A stretch of DNA of 64,000 bases, from NCBI RefSeq assembly GCF_018334155.1, contig NZ_JAGXTP010000003.1, forward strand, positions 186,001 to 250,000. Reading direction: 5' to 3'. Below the pieces are notes generated by a model. It was not told where the DNA came from, ran no database searches, and saw only the letters and a program-made list of their open reading frames with translations. Every line of letters starts with the position of its first letter. Within the stretch, counting starts at the first letter, position 1. Below are positions 32,839-43,162 of this stretch, in pieces. Position numbers and translations under genes: made by a program. The DNA is from Devosia litorisediminis. Its GTDB lineage: Bacteria; Pseudomonadota; Alphaproteobacteria; Rhizobiales; Devosiaceae.

Positions 32839-33378
32839 ATGGACAGCATCACCAAAAACCTGCCCGCTTCGATTGAAACGGATCGACTGGTGCTGACCAC
32901 GCCTACGCTGGCGCACGTGCCCGAGATGGCCGTGCTGGCCAATAGCGAGGCGATTTACAGCGTGCTTTCGCGCCTGCCTCATCCCTATGCCCAGAGCGAC
33001 GGGAAGTTCTTTGTCGAGTCCATCGCGCGCGGCGATAGCGAATTCGCCTGGTCGATCCTGTTGCAGGACAAATTCATCGGCGTCGTCGGCCTGCATCTGT
33101 TCGCCGACAAACCCGCCGAACTCGGCTATTGGCTGGGAGAACCCCATTGGGGCATGGGCTATGGTTCAGAAGCAGCCAGTGCTGTTGTCGCCGCTGCGCG
33201 CAATGCCGGATTTGTCACGCTGAGCGCCTGCGCACTGACTACAAACACCGCCTCACTAAACCTGCTGCGCAGGATTGGTTTCTCACAAACCCACCAGGGT
33301 CCGGGCCCACAAGGCACCAATGCCGGCGCGCCGACCACATTTATGCGGCTCGACTTTGCCAATGGGGAGACAACATGA
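32839..33378 (+). CDS. GNAT-family N-acetyltransferase
   Basis: This protein of about 179 residues is of the RimJ/RimL-like type: IETDRLVLTTPTLAHVPEM at the N-terminus, GYWLGEPHWGMGYGSEAA as the acetyl-CoA-binding motif A region, and NTASLNLLRRIGF near the C-terminus. It probably acetylates an N-terminal amine or small molecule. It begins just after the rpmA terminator and overlaps the next GNAT gene by 4 bp. Such a pair between rpmA and obgE recurs in Hyphomicrobiales as I recall. Confidence 0.88.
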   Translation: MDSITKNLPASIETDRLVLTTPTLAHVPEMAVLANSEAIYSVLSRLPHPYAQSDGKFFVESIARGDSEFAWSILLQDKFIGVVGLHLFADKPAELGYWLGEPHWGMGYGSEAASAVVAAARNAGFVTLSACALTTNTASLNLLRRIGFSQTHQGPGPQGTNAGAPTTFMRLDFANGETT

Positions 33379-33911
33379 ACGTCACCCTGCACACAGCCCG
33401 GCTCATTCTGCGCCAACCCCAGATCGGCGATGCCGAACCCATCGCGCGCTATCTCAATGACTTTGAGGTGGCCGGCAATCTTGCGCGCGTGCCCTTTCCC
33501 TACCATGTCTCTGATGCACGAGCCTGGCTGGCCACCCGGCGCGCGCACCTGCCAGCGCAGGAAACCACGTTCTCGATTGAAATTCCTGACCACGGCTTTG
33601 TTGGCCATATCGGGTTTCACGCCAGCCCGAAAGGGCCCATTCTGGGCTATTGGCTGGGGCGGCCATTCTGGAACCGTGGCATCATGACCGAGGCGGTGGT
33701 CGCCAGCCTTGACTGGTTCTTTGACACTGTCGCGGTCGACACAATTGTTTCCGGGGTGTTCCACTTCAATACCGCATCCTTGGCCATTCAGACCAAGCTC
33801 GGATTTACCGAAACTGGACGCTCCACCCTCCTCTGCCTTGCGCGCGACGCCGAGGTAGAGCATATCGACACACAAATGACGCGTAGCGTCTGGAAGGCCA
33901 GACCGAAATGA
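33375..33911 (+). CDS. GNAT-family N-acetyltransferase (second)
   Basis: This 178-residue RimJ/RimL-like acetyltransferase has [37 protein letters not shown] (acetyl-CoA loop) and [14 protein letters not shown]. It appears to be a tandem paralogue of the preceding gene. The ATG at 33375 overlaps the stop of that gene, and its own stop overlaps the obgE start, so the three are probably translated together. The substrate is unknown. Confidence 0.88.
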   Translation: MNVTLHTARLILRQPQIGDAEPIARYLNDFEVAGNLARVPFPYHVSDARAWLATRRAHLPAQETTFSIEIPDHGFVGHIGFHASPKGPILGYWLGRPFWNRGIMTEAVVASLDWFFDTVAVDTIVSGVFHFNTASLAIQTKLGFTETGRSTLLCLARDAEVEHIDTQMTRSVWKARPK

Positions 33912-34951
33912 AATTTCTCGATCAAGCCAAGGTCTTTATCCGTTCCGGCGATGGCGGGGGTGGGGCCGTGTCCTTCCTGCGTGAAAAATTCGTCGAATTC
34001 GGCGGTCCCAATGGTGGCAATGGCGGCCGCGGCGGTGACGTCGTGCTCGAATGCGTCGACGGGCTCAACACCCTGATCGACTATCGCTACCAGCAGCACT
34101 TCAAGGCCAATACCGGCACCCATGGTATGGGCAAGAACCGCACCGGTGCCGATGGGCAGGATACCGTACTGCGTGTGCCAGTGGGCACCCAGGTCTTTGA
34201 AGACGACAACGAGACCCTGATCGCCGACATGACCGAAGTGGGTCAGCGCGTGGTCCTGCTCTCGGGCGGCAATGGCGGCTTCGGCAATGCCCACTTCAAG
34301 ACCAGCGCCAATCAGGCGCCGCGCCGCGCCAATCCGGGCCAGGAAGGCATCGAAAAGTGGGTATGGTTGCGCCTCAAACTGATCGCCGACGCCGGTCTGG
34401 TCGGTCAGCCCAATGCAGGCAAGTCGACCTTTCTGGCCGCCGTCTCGGCGGCCAAGCCCAAGATCGCCGACTATCCCTTCACCACCCTGCACCCCAATCT
34501 GGGCGTGGTCTCGATCGGCGAGCGCGATTTCGTGCTGGCCGATATTCCCGGCCTGATTGAAGGCGCCAGCGAAGGCGTGGGTATTGGCGACCGCTTCCTG
34601 GGCCATATCGAGCGTTGCGGCGTTCTGATCCACCTGATCGATGGCACCCAGGCCGACGTCAAGCGCGCCTATGAATCGATCCGTTTCGAACTGGCCGCCT
34701 ATGACGAGCGTCTGGGCGAAAAGCCCGAGATCGTGGTGCTCAACAAGGTCGATTCCATCCCTGCCGACGAGCTCAAGGAAAAGGTCAAAATCCTCAAGCA
34801 GGTCAGCAAGCAGAACGTGCTGCAGGTTTCGGCCGTTACCGGCAAGGGTACCGACATGGTGCTCTATGGGGTTATCGAGACCCTTGATGCCGAAAAGGCC
34901 GCCAAGGCCGAACTGGAACGCCGCAAGATCGAGCCGAACTGGGCTCCCTGA
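33908..34951 (+). CDS. obgE: GTPase ObgE/CgtA
   Basis: This 347-residue ribosome-assembly GTPase binds the 50S subunit and links GTP/ppGpp status to growth. The N-terminal Obg domain is Gly-rich ([23 protein letters not shown]). The G domain has P-loop GQPNAGKST, switch [11 protein letters not shown] and NKVD. It lacks the long C-terminal extension of some homologues. ATGA overlap with the GNAT gene; its stop overlaps the proB start. Confidence 0.97.
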   Translation: MKFLDQAKVFIRSGDGGGGAVSFLREKFVEFGGPNGGNGGRGGDVVLECVDGLNTLIDYRYQQHFKANTGTHGMGKNRTGADGQDTVLRVPVGTQVFEDDNETLIADMTEVGQRVVLLSGGNGGFGNAHFKTSANQAPRRANPGQEGIEKWVWLRLKLIADAGLVGQPNAGKSTFLAAVSAAKPKIADYPFTTLHPNLGVVSIGERDFVLADIPGLIEGASEGVGIGDRFLGHIERCGVLIHLIDGTQADVKRAYESIRFELAAYDERLGEKPEIVVLNKVDSIPADELKEKVKILKQVSKQNVLQVSAVTGKGTDMVLYGVIETLDAEKAAKAELERRKIEPNWAP

Positions 34952-36096
34952 TGCGCGCCAATGCCCTCGCGTCTTATCGGCGCCTGACCATCAAGATCGG
35001 TTCGGCCCTGCTTGTCGACAAGCAGGGGGCGCTGCGGGCTGCCTGGCTGGCCGATCTGGCAGCCGATATTGCCGCCCTCAAGGCGCAGGCTATCGAGGTG
35101 GTCATCGTTTCCTCGGGCGCCATCGCACTGGGGCGTGGCCTGCTGGGTCTGTCGGCCACCGCGCTGACGCTCGAACAGAGCCAGGCGGCCGCCAGCGCTG
35201 GCCAGATCGCCTTGAGCCAGGCCTGGGCGCAGGCATTGGGCGCCCATGACATCGTGACCGGGCAGATCCTGATCACGCCCAATATTACCGAAGAGCGCCG
35301 CTACTATCTCAATGCCCGCACCACCATCGCCACGCTGCTGGGGCTGGGTGCGGTGCCCATCATCAATGAGAATGACAGCGTTGCCACCGCCGAAATCCGC
35401 TATGGCGACAATGACCGTCTCTCCGCCCGTGTCGCCACCATGATCGAGGCCGATTGCCTCGTCCTGCTCAGCGATATTGATGGGCTCTATACCGCCCCGC
35501 CTGCCGCCAACCCCGATGCCACCCATTTGCCGGACGTGCATGCCATCACCCCCGCGATCGAGGCGATGGCCGGCGGCGCCGCCAGCCACCTGTCGCGCGG
35601 CGGCATGACCACCAAGGTGGAAGCCGGCAAGATTGCCACCCAGGCCGGCACCGCCATGATCATTGCCAAGGGCACCCAGAACCATCCACTGGCCGCCTTG
35701 GCCGAAGGCGCGCGGCACACCCTGTTCCACCCCGCCAGTTCGCGGGCACAGGCGCGCAAGCGCTGGATCATGGGGACCCTCGCCGTTTCGGGCACCCTGC
35801 AGGTCGATGCCGGCGCCGCCCGTGCGCTGCAGACCGGCAAGTCGCTACTGCCCGTCGGCGTCACCAAAGTATCGGGCCAGTTTGAACGTGGCGACGCCAT
35901 TGGCGTGCTCAATCCCGATGGCGTTGAAATTGCGCGCGGACTGGCGGGACTGGATAGCCAGGAAGCCCTGCTGGTGATGGGCAAGCACAGCGACACGGTG
36001 CTTGAACTGCTGGGCGCCAGCAATCGCGCCGCCTTGATACATCGTGACAATATGGTGCTGGTGGGCACGCAGGAGGACAGCCATGAGCCACGCTGA
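34951..36096 (+). CDS. proB: Glutamate 5-kinase
   Basis: This 381-residue enzyme phosphorylates glutamate in the first step of proline synthesis. The amino-acid kinase domain (1-about 255) shows [37 protein letters not shown] and LLSDIDGLY; a C-terminal PUA domain spans about 275-360. The start overlaps the obgE stop by one base, and the 3' end overlaps proA by 14 bp, so the proline genes are tightly coupled. Confidence 0.97.
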   Translation: MRANALASYRRLTIKIGSALLVDKQGALRAAWLADLAADIAALKAQAIEVVIVSSGAIALGRGLLGLSATALTLEQSQAAASAGQIALSQAWAQALGAHDIVTGQILITPNITEERRYYLNARTTIATLLGLGAVPIINENDSVATAEIRYGDNDRLSARVATMIEADCLVLLSDIDGLYTAPPAANPDATHLPDVHAITPAIEAMAGGAASHLSRGGMTTKVEAGKIATQAGTAMIIAKGTQNHPLAALAEGARHTLFHPASSRAQARKRWIMGTLAVSGTLQVDAGAARALQTGKSLLPVGVTKVSGQFERGDAIGVLNPDGVEIARGLAGLDSQEALLVMGKHSDTVLELLGASNRAALIHRDNMVLVGTQEDSHEPR

Positions 36097-37363
36097 AACC
36101 GCAACAGCGCTAACCGACACCATGGCCGAGCTCGGCCGCAATGCCCGCCTCGGCGCCAGGGCACTGGCTATCGCCACCCCCGAGCAGAAACGCACGGCCC
36201 TGATGACCGCTGCCGGCGCCATCAATGCCCATCGCAAGAAGATCCTGGCTGCCAATGCCAAGGATATGGCAACAGCGCAGGCCAAGGGGATATCCGCCGC
36301 ATTTCTTGATCGTCTCGAGCTGACCGACGCCCGCATTGACGGCATCATCGAAGCGGTCAAGACCATTGCCGAACTGCCCGACCCCGTCGGCAGCGTCATC
36401 GCCGAATGGGACCGCCCCAACGGACTGCACATCGAACGCGTCCGCACCCCGCTCGGGGTGATCGGCGTGATCTTTGAATCGCGCCCCAATGTGACAGCCG
36501 ACGCCGGTGCTCTATGCATCAAATCGGGCAATGCAGTGATTTTGCGCGGCGGCAGCGACAGTTTCCATTCCAGCCACGCCATTGTCGAATGCATGCTTGA
36601 TGGCTTGCATCTGGCCGGTCTGCCCGTCGAATGCGTGCAACTGGTGCCCACCACCGATCGCGCTGCCGTGGGCGAAATGCTCAAGGGGCTTGATGGCAAT
36701 ATCGATGTCATCGTGCCGCGTGGTGGCAAGACGCTTGTCGCGCGCGTGCAGGACGAGGCCCGGGTGCCGGTCTTTGCCCATCTTGAAGGCCTGGTGCATG
36801 TGTACATCGACAAGTCAGCCGATCTCGACAAAGCCGTGGCCATCACCCTGAACGCCAAGATGCGCCGCACCGGTATTTGCGGGGCGGCCGAGACCCTGCT
36901 GGTGCACCGCGATGTGCTTGCCACCCATCTTGGCCCCATTATTGATGCGCTGATCGCCAAGGGCTGCGAAATCCGTGGTGACCAGACCGTCATGGATGCC
37001 ATTCCCAACGCCAAGCCAGCGACCGAGCAGGATTGGCGCACCGAATACGAAGACGCCATCATCGCTGTCAAAGTCGTCGACAGTCTGGACGATGCGATCG
37101 CCCATATCGAAAAATATTCCAGCCACCACACCGAGGCGATCATCGCCGAGGATGCCGAGGCGGTCGAAAAATTCTTCAACCAGATCGACAGCGCAATTCT
37201 GGTCCACAATGCCTCCACCCAGTTTGCCGATGGCGGCGAGTTCGGTTTTGGCGGCGAGATCGGCATTGCCACCGGCAAGATGCATGCGCGCGGCCCCGTC
37301 GGGGTCGAACAGCTTACCAGCTTCAAGTACCGCGTTCGCGGCACTGGCCAGACGAGACCCTGA
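36083..37363 (+). CDS. proA: Glutamate-5-semialdehyde dehydrogenase (gamma-glutamyl phosphate reductase)
   Basis: This protein of about 426 residues reduces glutamyl-5-phosphate to the semialdehyde, the second proline step. Landmarks are [32 protein letters not shown] and [11 protein letters not shown], which carries the catalytic Cys. The ATG at 36083 has AGGAGG 6 nt upstream, inside the end of proB; a longer frame starts at 36044 without support. Confidence 0.96.
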   Translation: MSHAETATALTDTMAELGRNARLGARALAIATPEQKRTALMTAAGAINAHRKKILAANAKDMATAQAKGISAAFLDRLELTDARIDGIIEAVKTIAELPDPVGSVIAEWDRPNGLHIERVRTPLGVIGVIFESRPNVTADAGALCIKSGNAVILRGGSDSFHSSHAIVECMLDGLHLAGLPVECVQLVPTTDRAAVGEMLKGLDGNIDVIVPRGGKTLVARVQDEARVPVFAHLEGLVHVYIDKSADLDKAVAITLNAKMRRTGICGAAETLLVHRDVLATHLGPIIDALIAKGCEIRGDQTVMDAIPNAKPATEQDWRTEYEDAIIAVKVVDSLDDAIAHIEKYSSHHTEAIIAEDAEAVEKFFNQIDSAILVHNASTQFADGGEFGFGGEIGIATGKMHARGPVGVEQLTSFKYRVRGTGQTRP

Positions 37364-37369
37364 TCCCTT

Positions 37370-38011
37370 TTGACCTATCGCCAACCCCTTCGTATCCCCG
37401 GCATCACCGAGCTGCCAACCTCCGGCGCCGGCATGCGGATCGGTCTGTTCGGCGGCAGCTTCAATCCGATCCATCAGGGCCATCGACTGGTGGTCGAAGA
37501 GACCCTGCGCCGGCTTTATCTCGACGCTTTATGGGTTCTGGTGACGCCCGGCAATCCGTTGAAAAACCACGATGATCTGGCACCACTGGCCGACCGGGTA
37601 ACGGCAGCACGCGACTTGCTCAATCACCCCAAGGTGCGGGTGACCGGCTTTGAGGCCGCCCATGGCTTCACCTATTCGTGGCAGACCATCGCCTATCTCA
37701 CCCAGGCCATGCCCGACCGCAATTTTGTCTGGATCATGGGCGCCGACAATCTGGTCCATTTCAGCCGCTGGGAACGCTGGCGCGATATCGCCGCCATGGT
37801 CCCCATGGCGGTCTATGTCCGCCCCGGTTCGGGTCGACGCGCCCCGGTCTCCATGGCCGCCAGTGCGCTGGCCCAATGGCGCATTGATGAGGACGACGCC
37901 ACCCGTCTGGCAACGCTTGAAGCACCCGCCTGGGTGTATCTGCATGGTCGCCAGTCACCCCTGTCTTCGTCGGCCATAAGGGCACGGCGGCAACACGTTA
38001 AGCCAAAATGA
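37370..38011 (+). CDS. nadD: Nicotinate-nucleotide adenylyltransferase
   Basis: This enzyme makes deamido-NAD from nicotinate mononucleotide and ATP. The nucleotidyltransferase signature GLFGGSFNPIHQGH is followed by WVLVTPGNPLK, WIMGADNLVHFSRW and the C-terminal SPLSSSAIRARR (ISSTxIR-like). The TTG at 37370 gives 213 residues; an ATG at 37433, directly before RIGLFGG, gives 192. Neither has a strong ribosome binding site. Homologues in this order often carry a short N-terminal extension. It follows proA by 6 bp. Confidence 0.93.
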   Translation: MTYRQPLRIPGITELPTSGAGMRIGLFGGSFNPIHQGHRLVVEETLRRLYLDALWVLVTPGNPLKNHDDLAPLADRVTAARDLLNHPKVRVTGFEAAHGFTYSWQTIAYLTQAMPDRNFVWIMGADNLVHFSRWERWRDIAAMVPMAVYVRPGSGRRAPVSMAASALAQWRIDEDDATRLATLEAPAWVYLHGRQSPLSSSAIRARRQHVKPK

Positions 38012-38189
38012 ATCGCCAATCTTGCGAAACCGTCATCAAGAGCGCATATTCTGGACGTGTGATACTAGTCACCGGAACAGGAACTGACTGCTTGCCGTTT
38101 GCAAAGACGCCTGCACATTCCGATCAACAACCAAGGATGCTGATCCCCCGCATGACCCATGCACTCGCATGGGCGGAAGGCCATTGCTG

Positions 38190-38582
38190 ATGGCCGCTCT
38201 GCCCGAAAACACCACCCCATCCGCCGAAACGCCCGCTGTGGCACCGGAACGCCCTATGATCGATGTGATCCTTGACTGCCTTGACGACGCCAAGGCCGAG
38301 GAAATCGTTGCTGTCGATATCGTCGGCAAGTCCTCGCTGGCCGACCACATGGTCGTTGCCTCGGGTCGCTCGCAGCGCCATGTCGGCGCCGTGGCCGATC
38401 AGATGGTCAACGCCCTGCGCGAAGCCGGTTACGGCAAGCCCCGCATTGAAGGCCTGCCCCATTGCGATTGGGTTCTGGTCGATGCTGGCGATGTGATCGT
38501 CCACATCTTCCGTCCCGAAGTGCGCGAATTCTACAACATCGAAAAGATGTGGCAGGCCGATTTCGCTGCTGACGCGCACTAG
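38190..38582 (+). CDS. rsfS: Ribosome silencing factor RsfS
   Basis: This protein of about 130 residues binds L14 and blocks subunit joining. The family core is clear: LDDAKAEEIVAVDIVGKSS, DHMVVASGRSQRHV, GLPHCDWVLVDAGDVIVHIF and EVREFYNIEKMW. The ATG at 38190 is chosen for the GGAAGG about 9 nt upstream. The 178 bp after nadD contain no gene. RlmH follows 9 bp downstream, as usual. Confidence 0.95.
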   Translation: MAALPENTTPSAETPAVAPERPMIDVILDCLDDAKAEEIVAVDIVGKSSLADHMVVASGRSQRHVGAVADQMVNALREAGYGKPRIEGLPHCDWVLVDAGDVIVHIFRPEVREFYNIEKMWQADFAADAH

Positions 38583-38591
38583 AGCGATCCA

Positions 38592-39074
38592 GTGCGCCTA
38601 ACGATTGCGGCTGTCGGCCGAATGAAGGCCGGGCCGGAACGCGAAATGGTGGCGCGCTATCTCGATCGCGCAGTCGGCGGCGGCAAGCCGCTCGCCCTGA
38701 CCGGTTTCGACGTGATCGAGCTGACCGAATCGCGCGCCTCCTCTTCGGCCAGCCGCAAGGCTGACGAAGCCAAGGCGCTGCGGGCCGCCCTGCCCGACGG
38801 CATTGTTGTGGCGCTCGACGAGCGCGGCAAATCCATCGCTTCGGAACCCTTTGCCAACCAGATTGGCCGCTGGCGCGATGATGGCCGCCCCGCGGTCAGC
38901 TTCGTAATCGGCGGTGCCGACGGGCTTGATCCCGATTTCGTGACCAAGGCCGATTTGGTGCTGAGCTTTTCGCCCCTGACCTGGCCGCACCAGCTGGTCC
39001 GCATCATGCTCGCCGAGCAGCTTTATCGCACCACCACCATCCTGGCCGGCCATCCCTATCACCGGGGCGACTAG
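38592..39074 (+). CDS. rlmH: 23S rRNA (pseudouridine1915-N3)-methyltransferase RlmH
   Basis: This 160-residue SPOUT methyltransferase acts on 23S rRNA helix 69. The knotted C-terminal half shows VALDERGKSIASEPFA, FVIGGADGLD and SFSPLTWPHQLVRIMLAEQLYR, ending in the diagnostic HPYHR. The start is GTG 38592. It is co-transcribed with rsfS in the conserved pair. Confidence 0.96.
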   Translation: MRLTIAAVGRMKAGPEREMVARYLDRAVGGGKPLALTGFDVIELTESRASSSASRKADEAKALRAALPDGIVVALDERGKSIASEPFANQIGRWRDDGRPAVSFVIGGADGLDPDFVTKADLVLSFSPLTWPHQLVRIMLAEQLYRTTTILAGHPYHRGD

Positions 39075-39187
39075 CCAATTCCAATTCCAATTCCATCAAG
39101 GTTAAGCCGCATTAACCTGCAGTTTTCTGCGTGCTTGCTATGGTGCGAGCATTGATTCGGGCGCGTGCCGCCCTCGCTGGAGACGTC

Positions 39188-40564
39188 ATGGCGCTGTGGC
39201 CGGGCAACAGACTGGGATTGCTGCTCGCCAGCATCGTGCTGGTGGGGCTATCGCCCCTGCCATTGCTGGCTCAGAGCGATACCGCCACGCCGGCGCCGAC
39301 AGAGGCTGCCCCGTCAGCCGATACGCCAGCAACGGCCGAGCCTGCCGCAGACACACAACCCGAACCCCAGGCCACCCAGTCCGATCTTGAAGCTGTCGAG
39401 GACTCGATCTCGCTCAGCCAGCAGCGAATTGACGAGCTCAAGGCCGAGATCGCGGCAATGGAAGGCGATCGTACCAAGCAGAACGCAGCACTGATTGCCG
39501 CGGCCCAGCGCGTCAAGCTGGCCGAGATCGAAGTCGCCGATGTCGAATCCCGCCTTTCGGACCTCATCATTGCCGAACTCGAAGTGCGTGGCCGTCTTGA
39601 TGGCTCCAATGCAGAAATTGCCAATGTGCTCGCAGCACTTGAACGCATCTCACTAAATCCGCCCCCCGCACTGATTGTCGATCCCGATGACGCGCTGGGT
39701 TCGGCCCGCAGCGCCATTCTGATCGCGGCCATCGTGCCGCAATTGCGTGCCAAGGCCGATTCTGTCACCGCCGATCTCAAGGCGCTGACCGACATCAAGC
39801 TTGCAGCACTGGCCGAAGAAGCCACGCTGCGCGCCAACCATGCCGTGCTCGAGGAAGAGCAATTGCGCATCGCCACCCTGATTGCCGCCCGCAAGCAGGG
39901 CATTGGCATGCGCACCGCCCAGCTCGAGGAAGAGCAGCGCGACGCCGAAGCACTGGCCGCCCGGGCCACCTCGCTCAAGGAACTGGTCAACAGCCTTTCC
40001 GCTCAGGTTACCTCGGTTTCCACTGCCGCCGCTGCCGCTGACGCATCGATCGATCCAAGCCTGCCGGTCATGAGCCAGGCGGACATCGAACTGGCGCTGG
40101 CCAACACCGCCCGTACCGAGCCCGCCATCCCTTTTGGCCTGGCCAAGGGCTTTCTGGCCATGCCCGCCAATGGGGTCAATGTCCTCGATTTTGGGGCCAG
40201 CGACGGCTTTGGTGGCATCAGCCACGGCATCTCGCTGGTCACCCGGGCCGAGGCCCAGGTGATTGCCCCGGCCGATGGCTGGGTGCTCTATAAGGGTCCT
40301 TACCTCAATTACGGCCAAATCATCATTCTCAATACGGGTCAAAGCTACACCGCGCTCCTGGCCGGGCTGGACACCGTGACCGTCGAAATCGGTCAATTCG
40401 TGCATATGGGCATGCCCCTGGGCACGATGGGTTCACGCACAATTGGGCGCACGGTGACCACCAATGCTGGCGCTGCCCAGCCGACCCTCTATATTGAACT
40501 TCGACAGAACAATGAGCCCGTCGATCCCACCGGCTGGTGGGCGACCCCGACACAGAGTGGATAG
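39188..40564 (+). CDS. EnvC-like murein hydrolase activator (degenerate M23 domain)
   Basis: This periplasmic protein of about 458 residues has a signal peptide ending near LLAQ (about residue 29). An Ala/Pro/Glu-rich stretch follows, then coiled-coil segments (about 60-290; repeated E/A/L heptads such as LEEEQLRIATLIAARK). The C-terminal LytM/M23 domain is about 330-445. The catalytic HxH of active M23 peptidases is replaced (LYIELRQN where active enzymes have LHFE-like), so it probably activates amidases at division rather than cutting itself. ATG 39188 has GGAG 5 nt upstream. The neighbour ctpA follows by 7 bp. Confidence 0.88.
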   Translation: MALWPGNRLGLLLASIVLVGLSPLPLLAQSDTATPAPTEAAPSADTPATAEPAADTQPEPQATQSDLEAVEDSISLSQQRIDELKAEIAAMEGDRTKQNAALIAAAQRVKLAEIEVADVESRLSDLIIAELEVRGRLDGSNAEIANVLAALERISLNPPPALIVDPDDALGSARSAILIAAIVPQLRAKADSVTADLKALTDIKLAALAEEATLRANHAVLEEEQLRIATLIAARKQGIGMRTAQLEEEQRDAEALAARATSLKELVNSLSAQVTSVSTAAAAADASIDPSLPVMSQADIELALANTARTEPAIPFGLAKGFLAMPANGVNVLDFGASDGFGGISHGISLVTRAEAQVIAPADGWVLYKGPYLNYGQIIILNTGQSYTALLAGLDTVTVEIGQFVHMGMPLGTMGSRTIGRTVTTNAGAAQPTLYIELRQNNEPVDPTGWWATPTQSG

Positions 40565-40571
40565 AACCCTC

Positions 40572-41948
40572 ATGCGCCTTTCTCCCCTTCGCGCCTCAGC
40601 TCTCGCCCTGGCGCTGCTGCTGCCGGTTGGTCATTCTTTTGCCCAGCAGGCGCCTGCGCCGGTCGATCCCGTACCGGGTGCTGAGCAGCTCGACCCCAAT
40701 ATGGAAATGGACGCGCCGACCCCGCGCGACCCGCTCGAGATCTATGCCGATCTCAATCTGTTCGGCGAAATCTTCGATCGCATCCGCGCTGAATATGTCG
40801 ATCCACCTGATGAGCAGGAACTGGTCCGCGCCGCCATTCAGGGCATGCTGACCTCGCTTGATCCCCATTCGGGCTACCTGCCCCCGGCAGACTATAACGA
40901 CATGCGCCAGGACACTTCTGGCGAATTTGGCGGCCTGGGCATCGAAGTCACCATGGAAGAAGGCGTCATCAAGGTGGTCTCCCCCATCGATGACACACCT
41001 GCTGCCAATGCGGGCATCATGGCCAATGACCTGATTGTCGAACTCGATGGCGTGCAGGTTCAGGGGCTGACCCTGGATGAAGCAGTGGGCAAGATGCGCG
41101 GCCCGATCGGCACCGACATCAAGGTCACCGTCATTCGCGAAGGCCTCGACAAGCCGCTCGATTTTGAACTTACCCGCGCCACCATTGCCATGCGCGCCGT
41201 GCGCTATTCGCTGGAAGGCGACGTCGCCGTTGTACGCCTGTCGCGCTTCTCCGAGCAGGCCTTTGTCGGCATTGAAGGCGCCATCAAGGACATCTTTGCC
41301 GATCGTGACGGCGTGGCGCCCAAGGGCATCATTCTCGATCTGCGCAACAATCCCGGTGGTCTGGTCGATCAGTCGGTCTATGTCGCCGACGCCTTCCTCA
41401 AGCAGGGTGCTGTCGTGCTGACACGCGGTCGCGTGCCAGAGGAAAGCGCCCGCTATGACGCCCAGCCTGACGCCCTCGACGCCCAGATCGCCGACGTGCC
41501 GCTGATCGTGCTGATCAATGGCGGCTCGGCCTCTGCCTCCGAAATCGTCGCCGGCGCCCTGCAGGATCACAAGCGGGCCACCCTGGTGGGCACCCGCTCT
41601 TTCGGCAAGGGATCGGTGCAGTCGATCATCTCGCTGGGCCCCGACGGGGCCATGCGCCTGACGACCGCCCGCTACTACACGCCCAACAACCGTTCCATTC
41701 AGGCGCTTGGGATCACCCCTGACATCGAAATTCTCCAGGACGTGCCTGAGGAGTTCCAGGGCCGTGACGAGATCATTGGTGAAGCGGGCCTTGCCGGTCA
41801 CATCACCATTGAGGGCCAGGAGGAAACCACTGTTGGCTCGTCCGTCTATGTCCCGGCTGAAAAGGCCGACGACAACCAGCTGCAATACGCCATCCGCCTG
41901 ATTGAAGGCCTTGAGACCAATGAGGCGTTCCCGCCCAAGGCGGAATAG
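40572..41948 (+). CDS. ctpA: S41-family carboxy-terminal processing peptidase
   Basis: This protein of about 458 residues has an N-terminal signal peptide (cleavage near HSFAQ, residue 25). A PDZ domain is at about 115-205 (FGGLGIEVTMEEG) and an S41 protease domain follows. The serine/lysine dyad is visible as S321 in NGGSASASEIV and K346 in RSFGKGSVQ. It degrades or trims periplasmic proteins by C-terminal recognition and probably works with the upstream murein-activator gene in envelope remodelling. The ATG at 40572 is preferred because the signal peptide begins there. Confidence 0.94.
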   Translation: MRLSPLRASALALALLLPVGHSFAQQAPAPVDPVPGAEQLDPNMEMDAPTPRDPLEIYADLNLFGEIFDRIRAEYVDPPDEQELVRAAIQGMLTSLDPHSGYLPPADYNDMRQDTSGEFGGLGIEVTMEEGVIKVVSPIDDTPAANAGIMANDLIVELDGVQVQGLTLDEAVGKMRGPIGTDIKVTVIREGLDKPLDFELTRATIAMRAVRYSLEGDVAVVRLSRFSEQAFVGIEGAIKDIFADRDGVAPKGIILDLRNNPGGLVDQSVYVADAFLKQGAVVLTRGRVPEESARYDAQPDALDAQIADVPLIVLINGGSASASEIVAGALQDHKRATLVGTRSFGKGSVQSIISLGPDGAMRLTTARYYTPNNRSIQALGITPDIEILQDVPEEFQGRDEIIGEAGLAGHITIEGQEETTVGSSVYVPAEKADDNQLQYAIRLIEGLETNEAFPPKAE

Positions 41949-42028
41949 GCCTTCATTGTGCTATGAAATTGCTGGGGCGAGGCTGCTGATTCGCCGCCTC
42001 GCCCCAGCTGTTTTCGGGACCCTGCTGA

Positions 42029-43153
42029 ATGACCGATGACCTGACCACGCCACTCACCGGTCGCAAGCGCAAGCCCGGCTCCCGCCGCGGTCTGCCTATC
42101 GCCCGTGTCCTGTTCGGCCTGCTGGCACTGCTGGCCATTGGCTTTGTGGCGCGCGTGCTCATGGTTGATGACCCCAATGGGGGGCGACCCAGCCAGGAAG
42201 TGGCCATCACCTCCACCCGCAACGCCAACGAGGTGGCCAATTCGGTTGCTGATGGCCCAGTGGTGATCGAGGCCGATCCCCAGCAATATCCCGCTGGCGG
42301 CTCGATTACCGGTGTGACCACAGGCGCCGGTGGCCCCAGCTCGGTTGTGGGCCTGCCCGATATTTTCGGCGCCTTGCCCGATCTGAGCGAAGAGACCGCC
42401 GACGGTCCCATTCCCCGCATTTCGGCGACCGGGCTGACCCCGTTCCAGGCCTATGCGCATCCACCCGGCAATGCGCTGGACAGCGGCATGCCGCTGGTCG
42501 CCATTGTGGTGACCGGACTGGGCATCAACGAACAGGGATCACTCAACGCCATCGACAAGCTGCCCAGCTTTATGACGCTGGGCTTTGCCCCCTATGGCAA
42601 GGCGCTCTCCACCACAGTGGCCGCCGCGCGCAGTGCTGGCCATGAAGTGCTGCTTGAAGTGCCCCTGGAGCCCTTTGATTATCCCCAGAATGACCCTGGC
42701 CCCGAAACCCTGCTGACCGGCGAGCCGCCCCGCGCCAATCTCGACAAGCTGTTCTGGCTGATGTCGCGCTTTGGCGGCTATACCGGCCTGATCAACAATA
42801 TGGGCGCCCGCTTTACCGCATCGGCGGCAGACTTCTCGCCCATGATGGAAGAGCTGGGTGCGCGCGGCCTGGGCTATCTTGATGATGGCTCGTCCAACCG
42901 ATCACTGGCGCCGCAGCTGGCCCAGGGCAATGGCGTACCCTTTGCCCGCGCCGATACGATGATCGATGCCAATCCATCGCGCACATCCATTCTCGCAGCG
43001 CTTGCCAGCCTTGAAGCCAAAGCGGTGGAGAATGGTCAGGCAATTGGTATTGTCAGCGCGCTGCCCATATCGATCTCCACGATAGCCGAATGGTCACGAG
43101 ACCTTGAGGCAAGGGGCATATTGCTGGTGCCCGCCAGCGCATTGATGAAATAG
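42029..43153 (+). CDS. Divergent polysaccharide deacetylase family protein
   Basis: This 374-residue protein has a basic N-terminus and one membrane segment at about 24-45, then a periplasmic Pro/Gly-rich linker. The C-terminal domain (about 150-374) is of the divergent polysaccharide deacetylase type (YibQ-like): VAIVVTGLGINEQG, HEVLLEVPLEPFDYPQNDPG and YTGLINNMGARFTA. Catalytic competence is unclear in this family. It lies between ctpA and rppH, the usual place in Hyphomicrobiales. Confidence 0.88.
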   Translation: MTDDLTTPLTGRKRKPGSRRGLPIARVLFGLLALLAIGFVARVLMVDDPNGGRPSQEVAITSTRNANEVANSVADGPVVIEADPQQYPAGGSITGVTTGAGGPSSVVGLPDIFGALPDLSEETADGPIPRISATGLTPFQAYAHPPGNALDSGMPLVAIVVTGLGINEQGSLNAIDKLPSFMTLGFAPYGKALSTTVAAARSAGHEVLLEVPLEPFDYPQNDPGPETLLTGEPPRANLDKLFWLMSRFGGYTGLINNMGARFTASAADFSPMMEELGARGLGYLDDGSSNRSLAPQLAQGNGVPFARADTMIDANPSRTSILAALASLEAKAVENGQAIGIVSALPISISTIAEWSRDLEARGILLVPASALMK

Positions 43154-43162
43154 AGCTTTGCC

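Noticed and set aside
39077..39118. Hexamer TCCAAT repeated about three times and a GGTTAA/TTAACC pair, possible CtrA site
   Set aside because: The TTAA spacing is 6 rather than the 7 nt of CtrA sites, and the hexamer run is too short to call a functional repeat.
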